From contig NZ_LOKX01000023.1 in assembly GCF_002211285.1 (NCBI RefSeq), positions 1 through 64,000 of the forward strand: 64,000 bases of DNA. The letters run 5' to 3'. This document shows positions 8,953 through 17,409 of this stretch, piece by piece. How positions within the stretch are numbered: position 1 is the stretch's first letter; every line of letters begins with the position of its first letter. The notes under the pieces were generated by a model, which was not told where the DNA came from, did no database searches, and was given only the letters and a program-made list of their open reading frames with translations. This DNA comes from Rhizobium sp. R635. GTDB taxonomy: Bacteria; Pseudomonadota; Alphaproteobacteria; Rhizobiales; Rhizobiaceae. The position numbers were made by a program, and so were the translations under genes.

Positions 8953-9849
8953 CTACGCTGCGCGCACCCTGTCCCGGCCGCTCAGCTTGGCGGCATAGAG
9001 CGCCTGATCGGCGCGCCGGTAAAGATCGGACGCGCTGTCTGACGGGGCGCAGGCGGCGATGCCGGCGGAGCAGGTGTAGCTGAAGTCGGGCGAGTCCGGC
9101 AGGGGCCGGGAGAAGCGGATCACCGTCAGCATGCGCTCGACCATATCGATGGCGTCCTCCGGCGCGGTTGCCGGCATCACAAGAAGGAATTCTTCTCCGC
9201 CGACCCGCCCGAAACAATCGTTGCGGCGAACATTCTGATGGATGCGATGGGCGAAATCGCGCAGCACGATATCCCCGGCGTGGTGGCCGAGCCGATCATT
9301 GATGTGTTTGAAATTGTCGATGTCGAAGACGGCGAGGCATCCGGTGCTTCCGTGCTTTGCGGCCGCCAGCATGTCGTCGACGCGCGCCATCACGAAGCGG
9401 CGGTTGGCCACGCCCGTGAGCTCGTCGGTGTAAGACGCCTTGATCGCCTGGTCGCGATCCTGCCGGACAGTCCTGCCATGCGTTCTGAGACCGGTGATGT
9501 CGCTCGCGATGCACAGCATCCCGCCGTTCTTCTCGACCGCCTCGGTCATCCAAAGCCATCGGCCGTCGCACAGATCCGTCTCGAAAGCGCGATACCCGAT
9601 CTTGCCGCGGCGCGACTGCGTCGAGCGCAGCCACTCCTCGAAATCGCTCGTTCGAATAACTGTGCCGCGCCGCAGCTCGAAATTGCGCCGCATGAGATCC
9701 GGCCAGAGCGGCGTTTCATCCGGCTCGATGAAATAGGCCGAGCGGAAGGCGCTGTTGGCATATTGCAGCCGGTCATCGCCGTCATAGACCGCAATCAGCG
9801 TTTCGGTCCGTGCGGAAAGATGCAGAAGCTGTTCGACTATTGCGTCCAT
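8953..9849 (-). CDS. PAS-GGDEF diguanylate cyclase
   Basis: About 298 aa. A PAS-like sensory domain covers residues 1-125 (LIAVYDGDDRLQYANSAFRS...GRWLWMTEAV...ASDITGL) and a GGDEF domain covers about 140-298. The catalytic signature is intact as GGEEF (about 217-221). An inhibitory-site RxxD (RRND) lies five residues before it, so product feedback is predicted. It makes c-di-GMP from two GTP. There is no membrane segment, so it is cytosolic. The start was set at ATG 9849, preceded by AAGG; an upstream in-frame ATG at 9882 lies inside the dispersed repeat. Its position 0.5 kb from the c-di-GMP-activated bgsA suggests, but does not prove, a local circuit. Confidence 0.88.
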   Translation of the reverse strand: MDAIVEQLLHLSARTETLIAVYDGDDRLQYANSAFRSAYFIEPDETPLWPDLMRRNFELRRGTVIRTSDFEEWLRSTQSRRGKIGYRAFETDLCDGRWLWMTEAVEKNGGMLCIASDITGLRTHGRTVRQDRDQAIKASYTDELTGVANRRFVMARVDDMLAAAKHGSTGCLAVFDIDNFKHINDRLGHHAGDIVLRDFAHRIHQNVRRNDCFGRVGGEEFLLVMPATAPEDAIDMVERMLTVIRFSRPLPDSPDFSYTCSAGIAACAPSDSASDLYRRADQALYAAKLSGRDRVRAA

Positions 9850-9855
9850 ACCCAA

Positions 9856-9959
9856 CCTTGTCTGGTGGCCTTGGCATGACATGGCGCAGAAATCCTACGA
9901 GAAAAGAGCCGGCCGGCAAGCAAAGGCGCTTCCAGTGCTTTCGGAAACGTCAACGAGAT
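9856..9959. repeat. Dispersed intergenic repeat, copy 2
   Basis: Matches the stretch at about 3941-4043, with an identical 18-mer at 9912-9929. It lies directly upstream of the diguanylate cyclase and probably carries its promoter/leader. Confidence 0.6.
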
Positions 9960-10052
9960 GCGGTGTCCAATCGTGATTGGACATCGGCTGCGACCTGAGC
10001 GAGGCTGTTCTTGGAGGCGGACCGTCTATTTTTTCGGAGATAGGAGGCCGAG

Positions 10053-10490
10053 ATGGAACAGTACGCATTAGACCAGTTGAAGAACATCGCAAAGGTCAGC
10101 ACGACCTGCACGCGCCTTGACTTGACGCGGCGCGAGCGGCTCGAACGATGGGCCGAAAGTCTCGAACGCAGCCCCAGGCCGTTTCTCAGGACGCTTCACG
10201 AAACCGAGTATAGCCCGATTGCAGAGCGGCTTGCCCTCAGGGATGACGACACCCCGATCTCCGTTGCATTCGCTGATCCCATTCTGCGGGCGGCAGGAAT
10301 GGAAGACGATACCTATGGCGAAGCCAAACGGTTCTTCGAACTCAGCGACGAGCAATTGCACGGCCTTGTCTGCTTCTGCCATTTCGGTGAACAGGTCAGC
10401 GCGGCAACACTTGCTCGCCGTGTTCGAAAGATGGCGGATTACCAGCCAGGTGGTTTTTTCGCTCAGCTTCGTGCGTTCTTTGGATATTGA
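10053..10490 (+). CDS. Hypothetical protein, 145 aa
   Basis: I do not recognise a family. The protein is mostly helical and soluble, with an arginine-rich segment (LDLTRRERLERWAESLERSP) near residues 22-41 and a cysteine pair in LVCFCHFGEQ. AGGAGG lies 8 nt before the ATG, and the codon choice fits the neighbours, so a real gene is likely. It stands alone between the divergent diguanylate cyclase and the cyclase/ATPase gene. The LRDDDTPISVAFADPILRAA segment could be a binding motif, but no function is assigned. Confidence 0.6.
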   Translation: MEQYALDQLKNIAKVSTTCTRLDLTRRERLERWAESLERSPRPFLRTLHETEYSPIAERLALRDDDTPISVAFADPILRAAGMEDDTYGEAKRFFELSDEQLHGLVCFCHFGEQVSAATLARRVRKMADYQPGGFFAQLRAFFGY

Positions 10491-10656
10491 GGCCAAAGGC
10501 CCCCTGGCGCTGTAATGCCGGCGCCCGCCGTCGTGGTGAATGGGTCGCCACGGCGAACGGCATGTGCGGCATTCACATGCGCCGCAGTCTGGCGGGTACG
10601 GCTGATGATCAAGCCGCAGCCCAGCTGAACTTATATATTAGCGTTGCCGCACGAAA

Positions 10657-10672
10657 AGCTTGCATGCAAGCT
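10657..10672. promoter_or_regulatory. 16-bp perfect palindrome upstream of the cyclase/ATPase gene
   Basis: AGCTTGCATGCAAGCT is fully self-complementary and sits 50 bp before the ATG at 10722, in an AT-richer stretch. This is a plausible operator for the YcaO/TfuA transcription unit. No matching regulator is known. Confidence 0.4.
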
Positions 10673-10721
10673 ATAAATCGGATGTCCTGAGAAAGACTTC
10701 TGTGGTGTTGGGCGACCCCGA

Positions 10722-13709
10722 ATGAAAACCCTCGACGCGCGAATTCGGTTCACAGGTGAACGGCGCCAGGTCACGGCCCTTTTCTATGACATTGTCGGCT
10801 CCACGGAACTCCTGTTGCGGAGCGAGCCGGAGAAATTCTTTCGCTCCGTCTCGGCATTACATCAGAGCGCCGAGGCGATCATCAAAAAGCATGGCGGCTT
10901 TCTTCATCAGCGGCTCGGCGATGGGGGATGCTGCTTCTTCGGTTATCCCGATCAATCCGAAGATGCGGCTGAAAGCGCGGTGCAGGCTTCGCTTGATTTG
11001 CTGGGCATTGCCGCGAGCGTCAAGGCAAAGCCGCGTACCGCTTTCAGGCTGCGGATCGGGGTTGCCACCGGTCTGGTCGTCTTCTCCACGCAGGGGGACG
11101 AGATCGTCGGCACGGCCCCCGTGCTGGCGGCGCGCCTGCAGGCGGAGGCCGAACCGAATTCCATCCTGGTCGCCGGCTCGACCGTTCAGCTCACCCGGCA
11201 CAAATTCGACTACAGCCTGATCCGGAAGGCGAGGCTCAAGGGCTTCGACGATCCGGTCGCGCTCTGGCGCCCGCGCGAGCGGGATCGGTTACGATCGGCG
11301 CCGTCGCTTTCGCATGAGTGGGACCGGCCGATCCGAGGCCGGGAGAGAGAGCTGGCCACGCTGTCGGGCGCCTGGGATTCGGCCCGCGAGGGCCGGGGCA
11401 GCGCGATCACCGTGATCGGCGAGGCCGGCATCGGCAAATCCAGGCTGATCGGCGAATTTTCCCGCAGCCTGTCGCAAACGCCGCACGAGACCCTGGTCTT
11501 CCAGTGCGGCAGGCGCCTGGAAAGCCAGCCGCTGCACCCGTTCGTGTCTTTTCTCGAAAGGCTTGTGGGCGAGGCTTCGGTTCTGAAGGAGGGCGACAGC
11601 GGGGCTTTGATGCAGGCGCTTCAAGCATCCGGCCGAAAGGTCGATGCGGGCGTCGCCGACACCATTCTAGCCTTCACCTCGGAGCGATCGCCGGCGGCCT
11701 CGCGCAATATTCGCGTGTCGGATCTGTCGGGGCAGGCATTCCGGCGGGAGGTAATCGAAGCTGCGGCCGGGATCCTGGCATGCAGGGCGGCGGCCCCGAC
11801 GCTGCTCGTCTTCGAGGATGTCCACTGGGCCGATGGCATGACGCTGGAACTGATCGACCGGCTCGGATCGCTCGCCGGCCAGCTGCCTCTTCTCGTGGTT
11901 CAGACATCGAGGATCAGGCGGTCCCTGGCGCTTGCGAGCGAAATCGAACTGTCGGGCCTGGCCGCCAGCGCGGTGCGTGATCTCGTCGCCTCGATCTGGG
12001 GCGAGCCTCCGCCGCCGGGCTTGGCCGATTTCATCCTGGATCAATGCGACGGCATGCCGCTCTATGCGGAAGAACTGGCGACCTTCTTCCGGGCAAGGCA
12101 ACCGCTCGGCAAGGCTCCATCCGAATGGCAGGGGCTGCTCAGGGAAGGCGGCGTCACTTCGCTCAACGATCTTCTGGCCGCCAGACTGGCTGCGACCGGT
12201 TCGGCGCGGCGGGCGGCGCAATTTGCCAGCGTCATCGGCCGCGAATTCAGCCTGTCGCTGCTCGCCTACCTCCTCGAAGGGGTCGACCGGCAGGCGGTCG
12301 ATGTCGCCGTCGAGCGTCTCCTTTCTCAAGGCATCATCGAGCCTTCTTCCGTCATCCCCGGTTCGTTTCAGTTCCGGCACGTGCTGACCCAGGAGGCCGC
12401 CTATAGCAGCCTGCTCAAGAGCGACCGGCGCCGCATCCACAGGCGGATCGCCGATCTCCTGATCGCAGAAGCAAAACCCAGCCTGCCGGCGGCTATTGCC
12501 GCCTGGCAATGCGCGGAAGCCGGCCTGCATGATGCGGCGGCGAGGTTTGCCCTGGCGGCGGCGGAGCTCAGCGTTCTGCGCTCGGCCATGCATGAGGCGA
12601 ACGTGTCGCTCGAACTCTGCGCGCGGGAGGTCGCCGGCCTTTCCCGGCGCCATCCCGATCGCGCCGAGCTGGCACTGGGCCTGCTCGAACTTCAGGGCGT
12701 CGTTGCCACGGCGCTGGAGGGCGAGGGCTCGGACAGCGCGCGGCGGGTCTATTCCCGCGCCATGCAGCTTCTGCGCAAACAGGCCTCGGACGTTCGCGTC
12801 AAACACTTCCCGGTCTATTGGGGATGGTGGTTCACGGCGCCGAACATTCCGGCGCAGCAGTCCCGCGCCCGCATTCTCGTCGGTGACATGCAGGCAGTCG
12901 AGGATCAGGAGACGAGGCTTCAATCCTATCATTGCGGCTGGGCGACGAGCTTCCACGCCGGCGAGCATGAATTCTGCCTCGAATGCGTCTCCAAGGGCCT
13001 CGGCCTTTACGATCCCGAGAGAGCCATCAGAAACCGCGCCTTCTTCGGCGGGCATGACGCCAGGGTCTGCGGCTTGGGCGAGAGCGCCCTCTCCTATCTG
13101 CTCCTCGACGATGGCGATGCCAGCGAACATGCGATCGGGCAGTGCCTGGAATGGGCAGCCGCGACCGATCACGCCGGCAGCATGGTTCATGCGCTCTATT
13201 ACGCAATCGTGCTTCGCCGCTGCCAGAGCCGCTATGACGACGTCCATGCGCTCGGCGAAGAGATGCTGGCGCTTGCCGAGCGGCACGGCCTCGCCGCCAG
13301 CCAGGCGCGCGCCAATATGTATTGCGGCTGGGCGGAGCTGATGACCTCCGCCGGCAAACGCGGCCGGGAGCGCTTCCAGGGCGGTCTGCTGCTGCAGCAG
13401 CAACTGGGCACCGACGATAATTTCTCCATGCACAGCGACATGCATGCGCAGGTGCTGCATCAGCTCGGCAAGCCCGCCGAAGCGCTCGCCACCCTTCATA
13501 CGGCGATCCATGTCGGCCGCAACAGCGGCCAGCGGTTCTGGCTCGCAGAACTCTATCGTCTCAGCGCAGGGCTGAGAAGAGAACTGAACGAGCCTCCCTC
13601 CCTGATCAAACGCGACCTGACGAGAGCGATCCAGATCGCCGAAGGGCAGAAAGCCGCCTGGCTCGCTGGCCGGGCGAGCCGCGTCTTGGCCGAACTGCCA
13701 AGGGCGTAG
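10722..13709 (+). CDS. Class III cyclase domain fused to AAA/STAND ATPase with TPR-like tail
   Basis: 995 aa. Residues 1-190 form a class III nucleotidyl cyclase domain: RRQVTALFYDIVGSTELL with the metal-binding aspartate, RLGDGGCCFFGYPD, and RIGVATGLVV. A signalling ATPase follows, with Walker A GEAGIGKS (about 233-240) and Walker B-like LLVFEDVHWAD (about 363-373). The last 400 residues are helical, TPR/HEAT-like. Proteins of this build act as signal-responsive regulators that sense with the helical tail and hydrolyse ATP as STAND switches. Some cyclase domains of this class are degenerate. It starts the run leading into the YcaO and TfuA genes, only 15 nt from the YcaO ATG, so it probably controls or accompanies that system. 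Whether it makes cAMP is open. Confidence 0.85.
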   Translation: MKTLDARIRFTGERRQVTALFYDIVGSTELLLRSEPEKFFRSVSALHQSAEAIIKKHGGFLHQRLGDGGCCFFGYPDQSEDAAESAVQASLDLLGIAASVKAKPRTAFRLRIGVATGLVVFSTQGDEIVGTAPVLAARLQAEAEPNSILVAGSTVQLTRHKFDYSLIRKARLKGFDDPVALWRPRERDRLRSAPSLSHEWDRPIRGRERELATLSGAWDSAREGRGSAITVIGEAGIGKSRLIGEFSRSLSQTPHETLVFQCGRRLESQPLHPFVSFLERLVGEASVLKEGDSGALMQALQASGRKVDAGVADTILAFTSERSPAASRNIRVSDLSGQAFRREVIEAAAGILACRAAAPTLLVFEDVHWADGMTLELIDRLGSLAGQLPLLVVQTSRIRRSLALASEIELSGLAASAVRDLVASIWGEPPPPGLADFILDQCDGMPLYAEELATFFRARQPLGKAPSEWQGLLREGGVTSLNDLLAARLAATGSARRAAQFASVIGREFSLSLLAYLLEGVDRQAVDVAVERLLSQGIIEPSSVIPGSFQFRHVLTQEAAYSSLLKSDRRRIHRRIADLLIAEAKPSLPAAIAAWQCAEAGLHDAAARFALAAAELSVLRSAMHEANVSLELCAREVAGLSRRHPDRAELALGLLELQGVVATALEGEGSDSARRVYSRAMQLLRKQASDVRVKHFPVYWGWWFTAPNIPAQQSRARILVGDMQAVEDQETRLQSYHCGWATSFHAGEHEFCLECVSKGLGLYDPERAIRNRAFFGGHDARVCGLGESALSYLLLDDGDASEHAIGQCLEWAAATDHAGSMVHALYYAIVLRRCQSRYDDVHALGEEMLALAERHGLAASQARANMYCGWAELMTSAGKRGRERFQGGLLLQQQLGTDDNFSMHSDMHAQVLHQLGKPAEALATLHTAIHVGRNSGQRFWLAELYRLSAGLRRELNEPPSLIKRDLTRAIQIAEGQKAAWLAGRASRVLAELPRA

Positions 13710-13724
13710 GGCCAGGAGGGCGCG

Positions 13725-14867
13725 ATGGACGACGCGGTGCTCGACACCATCTTCGATGCCCCCCTCTCACCGCCCCCCGACCCCTGGCAGGCGGTGCAGC
13801 GCATCCTGGCGCGCAAGCACGAATACGGGATCACCAGGCTGGGCTCGGTCACAGAACTCGACCGGATCGGCATTCCCGTCGTCCAGGTCGTCAGGCCGTG
13901 GGCCCTTTCCGTCGCCGTCAGCCAGGGCAAGGGTTTGACTGTGCCGCTGGCGGCGATATCAGGCTTGATGGAATCGCTGGAGGGATGGGCCTCGGAGCGG
14001 ATTGCCCCGGACCGCATCTTCACTGCAGCCGTCGGCGAGATGAACCGACAGGGACACTGGTCGCACCTTTGCGCCGGGCGCGACGCCGGGAGGCTTTCCT
14101 GGATCGACGGGCTGGATCTCTTTTCCGGCCGGAGAATTCCTGTCCCGCTTGCGCTTGTCGATTCCGCCTACACCGTTCCCTCGCCGCATCCGCATTGGCT
14201 GCCGCGGGACACGACCGGCCTTGCGGGCGGCACCAGCCTTCAAAGCGCGGCAATACATGCCTGTCTGGAGATTCTGGAGCGGCAGGCGCGATGCACGGCG
14301 ATGAAGACCCCGCATTTTTTCGACCGCTTCCAGATCGACAGCCGCTCGGTCCGCTCCGGCCGCGCCGGCGAGGTCATGCAGCGGCTCGCCGAAGCCGGTT
14401 TCGTCGTCGGCATCTGGCAGATCCCGGCGCCGCACGCGCTGCCGGTCTACTGGTGCCACGTGATGGAAGATGCAGGCCGAGCGCCCTTTGCGCCCCTGCC
14501 GGCCGAAGGCTTCGGCTGCGACTTCAGCCATGACCGGGCGCTGACCAGCGCATTGCTCGAAGCCTGCCAATCCCGGCTGGGGGTGATTTCGGCGGCGCGG
14601 GACGATATTGCGAGCGACGTCTACGCACATGCCGATACCTCGGAGCTTGCCGCATGGCGCAGCCAGCTCGCGAGGGGTGGCCGCGCCTATGCCGCCGATG
14701 AATGTTCCAGCGGCCGCTCTATCCCGCCGGTCATCGAGGCGCTGAAACTCGCCGGCGCGGCGGCGGCAATCCTCGTGGTTCTGCATTGTGACGATCGCAT
14801 TCCCCTTCACGTCGTCCGGGTGGTTGCTCCGCCGCTGGAAACGAATCCGGAGGCGGATCTTGCGTGA
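13725..14867 (+). CDS. YcaO-domain protein, ATP-dependent peptide-backbone activating enzyme
   Basis: 380 aa, with the YcaO fold nearly filling the protein. Diagnostic pieces are QGKGLTVPLAAISGLMESLE (SxxxExxE pattern, about residues 66-89), GTSLQSAAIHACLEILERQA (about 168-187) and SRLGVISAARDDI (about 284-296), which supply the ATP/Mg-binding acidic residues. YcaO enzymes use ATP to activate backbone amides and make azolines, amidines or, with TfuA, thioamides. The C-terminus lacks the PxPxP tail typical of azoline cyclodehydratases, which fits the TfuA-partnered group. AGGAGG precedes the ATG. The next gene is TfuA, overlapping by 8 nt. No E1-like or ocin-ThiF partner protein is present. 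Confidence 0.9.
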   Translation: MDDAVLDTIFDAPLSPPPDPWQAVQRILARKHEYGITRLGSVTELDRIGIPVVQVVRPWALSVAVSQGKGLTVPLAAISGLMESLEGWASERIAPDRIFTAAVGEMNRQGHWSHLCAGRDAGRLSWIDGLDLFSGRRIPVPLALVDSAYTVPSPHPHWLPRDTTGLAGGTSLQSAAIHACLEILERQARCTAMKTPHFFDRFQIDSRSVRSGRAGEVMQRLAEAGFVVGIWQIPAPHALPVYWCHVMEDAGRAPFAPLPAEGFGCDFSHDRALTSALLEACQSRLGVISAARDDIASDVYAHADTSELAAWRSQLARGGRAYAADECSSGRSIPPVIEALKLAGAAAAILVVLHCDDRIPLHVVRVVAPPLETNPEADLA

Positions 14868-15624
14868 CGATATCGTGGTTTTTCTCGGCCCCACCCTCTC
14901 CGCGTCAAAAGCGCGGAAATATCTCGACGCGATCTATCTGCCTCCCGTCGGCTGCGCCGATGTCGTGCGGGCGGTGGCAGATTACGCTCCCTCAGTGATC
15001 GTGCTGATCGACGGCGTCTTCGCGCAGCGCCCGGCCGTTCGCCACCAGGAGATTCTCTGGGCGATGGCCCGGGGCGTACGCATCTACGGCGCGGCCAGCA
15101 TCGGCGCGCTCAGAGCGGCAGAACTCGCGCCTCAGGGAATGATCGGGCACGGATTGATCTACCGCTGGTATCGAAGACATCCGCTCGCCGACGATGCCGA
15201 TGTCACGGTGCCGATGGCGCCCGCCGAACTGGGATCACGAGCCTTGGGCGACGCTCTCATCGACATGAGGCTGAGCTTGAGAAAGGCCGAACGCGCCGGG
15301 GTCATCGAAAGACGGCTGCGGCATGAACTCGAGGCGCTGGCGCGGTCGCTGCACTTCAGCGAAAGGTCGTTCACCCGGCTTCTCCAGGCGGCTGAAAACA
15401 ATCCCGGCGCAGCCGAGCGGCTTGCGGCGCTACAAACATGGCTGAAAGCCGGGGCTGTCAATCAGAAGCGAAGCGATGCGGTAAATCTTCTGATACATCT
15501 CGCAGATCACAAGATAAACCCTCTGGAAGAATCGAATCGTTTCGAATTTGAACTTACGGAATCCTTCGCAAACGACATGCATTACTGCAAAATGCTCGAA
15601 ACACTATTGCCGAAATGCAAGTAG
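14860..15624 (+). CDS. TfuA-like protein, YcaO partner
   Basis: 254 aa. The TfuA core is unmistakable: VVFLGPTLSASKARKYLDAI, then VIVLIDGVFAQRPAVRHQEI, then GVRIYGAASIGALRAAEL and GMIGHGLIYRWYRRH. TfuA proteins accompany one class of YcaO enzymes. They are needed for thioamide formation in methanogen McrA and in thioamide RiPPs, and tfuA is required for trifolitoxin in Rhizobium. The start is TTG at 14860, because GGAGG lies exactly 6 nt upstream inside the ycaO end and the family sequence begins there. The 8-nt overlap indicates translational coupling. TfuA probably delivers or releases sulfur or presents substrate; the exact chemistry here is inference. Confidence 0.9.
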   Translation: MRDDIVVFLGPTLSASKARKYLDAIYLPPVGCADVVRAVADYAPSVIVLIDGVFAQRPAVRHQEILWAMARGVRIYGAASIGALRAAELAPQGMIGHGLIYRWYRRHPLADDADVTVPMAPAELGSRALGDALIDMRLSLRKAERAGVIERRLRHELEALARSLHFSERSFTRLLQAAENNPGAAERLAALQTWLKAGAVNQKRSDAVNLLIHLADHKINPLEESNRFEFELTESFANDMHYCKMLETLLPKCK

Positions 15625-15666
15625 CACTGGTATAGTGCACGATCGGTCGGCGTTGGGCAACGAGCG

Positions 15667-16887
15667 GTGGGGGCAGCAGTGGATGCCATCACACATCCGC
15701 AGGGCGCAGGGGACATAGCGGCTTCGGAGCGGCCGCTCGGGACGCGTTTCCTCGTTTTTCCCCAGCCACCCTTCATTCCCGGCTATGAAAAACCCGAAGT
15801 GGTGTGGATCGGATCATCCGCCGGACCCATCCTGGCCGGGCCGTCCGACAGCCGGATCTATGTGGCCAATCCCGTCGAGCCGAAATCGCCCTATGCGGCG
15901 CCCTATATCCCTCCCTATCCCGGCCTTTTGCAGCCGCCCGCCGAGCCCGGCCCGGACGGACATTTCGATCACATCGGACCCGGTTCACCGGCATTCCTTT
16001 CGACACACAGCTATGCCTGCGCGCGCCGGGTGCTCGATATCTGCGAGAGCTATGCCGGGCGCCCGATCCGCTGGTTCTTCGAGCCGACGCTGGAACGGCT
16101 GGAAATCGTCCCCCGCATTCCCCATTGGCAGAATGCGCAATCCGGCTTCGGTTTTCTGGAGCTGGGCGAGAACGAGCCTGAAGGCCCGACATCCTGTTTC
16201 GCGCTGAATTTCGACGCGGTTGCCCATGAAATGGGCCATCTCATTCTGCTGAGCGAACTCGGCCTGCTCGAGGGCGATGGATTCGGCAGCGATTTCTTTT
16301 CCTACCACGAAGCGATCGCCGATTTCATATCGCTCCTGGGATTGCTGCAATTCGATACCGCTCTCGACCGGCTGCTTCGCCGCACCAGCGGGAATCTGCT
16401 GCTGCACAATGAACTCGATAGGTTTGCCGAGCTCAGTGACGAGAAGCAGCTCCGGTCACTCAACAACTCGCTGCGCATCAATGATGTCAGCCAGGAAGTG
16501 CACGATCGGTCGAAGCCCTTCGCGGCCGGCCTCTTCGACTGCCTGGTGGAAGTCTACCAATCGCTGCTCTTCGAGCGCGGGCTGTCGGATATCGATCCGA
16601 GGAAGTTCCGCGACCTTCGCCAGCAGATGGCGCCGGCGCTGATGGAAGAGGGACTTCGGGCATCACCAGCATCCTATGAACGGACGCATTTCGCAGCGAA
16701 AGCCGCCCTGCAGGAGGCGCGCGACGTGATCGGCGAAGCGGTGACGCGCTCCTGGAACTATCTCGAGCCGGACAGCCTGACCTTCGAGGACGGGGCTTCG
16801 GCCCTGCTCGAGGCCGCCTGGCGGGGGCGCGGGCGGGTTTACATCGACCAGCTCGAAGACTGCATGAGGTGGCGCGGCATTCTTTAA
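15667..16887 (+). CDS. Zinc metallopeptidase (HEMGH, gluzincin-like)
   Basis: 406 aa. The zinc motif HEMGH lies at about residues 187-191 within NFDAVAHEMGHLILLSELGL. A glutamate follows 24 residues later in YHEAIADFISLLG (about E215). This HExxH...E spacing and the AIAD helix are typical of thermolysin/fungalysin-like gluzincins. No signal peptide is visible, so it is probably cytosolic. The N-terminal 100 residues are proline-rich (PYIPPYPGLLQPPAEPGPDG). It follows tfuA by 42 nt in the same direction and is a natural candidate for leader removal or maturation of the YcaO/TfuA substrate. GTG 15667 is used; a second GTG at 15679 is possible. Specific family not recognised. Confidence 0.75.
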   Translation: MGAAVDAITHPQGAGDIAASERPLGTRFLVFPQPPFIPGYEKPEVVWIGSSAGPILAGPSDSRIYVANPVEPKSPYAAPYIPPYPGLLQPPAEPGPDGHFDHIGPGSPAFLSTHSYACARRVLDICESYAGRPIRWFFEPTLERLEIVPRIPHWQNAQSGFGFLELGENEPEGPTSCFALNFDAVAHEMGHLILLSELGLLEGDGFGSDFFSYHEAIADFISLLGLLQFDTALDRLLRRTSGNLLLHNELDRFAELSDEKQLRSLNNSLRINDVSQEVHDRSKPFAAGLFDCLVEVYQSLLFERGLSDIDPRKFRDLRQQMAPALMEEGLRASPASYERTHFAAKAALQEARDVIGEAVTRSWNYLEPDSLTFEDGASALLEAAWRGRGRVYIDQLEDCMRWRGIL

Positions 16888-16907
16888 CCAAACGACGGGA
16901 GGCATCG

Positions 16908-17384
16908 ATGGCAGACGACAGCGTTCCAGCACCTTCACTTCCTGGACTTCCCTATGTGGCGGGTCAGATCATACTCTACGGCATAGACTTGAATGATGCT
17001 AAAGGTCTTACGCGTTTGGACGTTGGACTGGCCAGCAAAGCTGAACTCCAAATAAAATTGGGGGGTCCGGCGCATATAACCGGATCGACCGTACTCGCCT
17101 ATGGCTACGCTTTCGACGGTCACTGCTATCGGTTTGACTCCAACCGGATCTTTATTGTCACAGGACCAAATGCCGAACCTGCAGAGGGTTGCGGCTTCGA
17201 TAAAGCGCTAGGCTATAAGATGTGGCGCATCAGCAGCGCGGAACAGATCCTGGAGATTTCAACAGCTCTCGGCGACGCGAAAACGCTCATTCTGGACTCG
17301 CAGTTACCGGGTAAAAGATCGCCCAACTCCTACGCCATCACCCTCAGAATGGCACATCGCAATGGTCGCCTTGGTAACGACTAA
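16908..17384 (+). CDS. Orphan 158-aa protein of the YcaO/TfuA locus
   Basis: No family recognised. The protein opens with a proline-rich segment (DSVPAPSLPGLPYVAG) and continues as a predicted beta-rich domain (QIILYGIDLNDAKGLTRLDV ... GYAFDGHCYRFDSNRIFIVT). It has two cysteines (GHCYRF and EGCGF) and no signal peptide. GGGAGG lies 6 nt before ATG 16908. It starts 20 nt after the metallopeptidase stop and is followed within 25 nt by a second small gene, so it belongs to this operon. Its base composition is visibly less GC-rich than ycaO and tfuA. Possible roles are modified substrate, carrier or immunity protein. All are inference. Confidence 0.6.
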   Translation: MADDSVPAPSLPGLPYVAGQIILYGIDLNDAKGLTRLDVGLASKAELQIKLGGPAHITGSTVLAYGYAFDGHCYRFDSNRIFIVTGPNAEPAEGCGFDKALGYKMWRISSAEQILEISTALGDAKTLILDSQLPGKRSPNSYAITLRMAHRNGRLGND

Positions 17385-17409
17385 CCGGCTTTCACATGGA
17401 GGAACAATC

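Noticed and set aside
11667..13511. 614-codon minus-strand open frame
   Set aside because: Antisense by-product of GC-rich coding in the cyclase/ATPase gene; the residues are not protein-like and the plus frame has clear domains.
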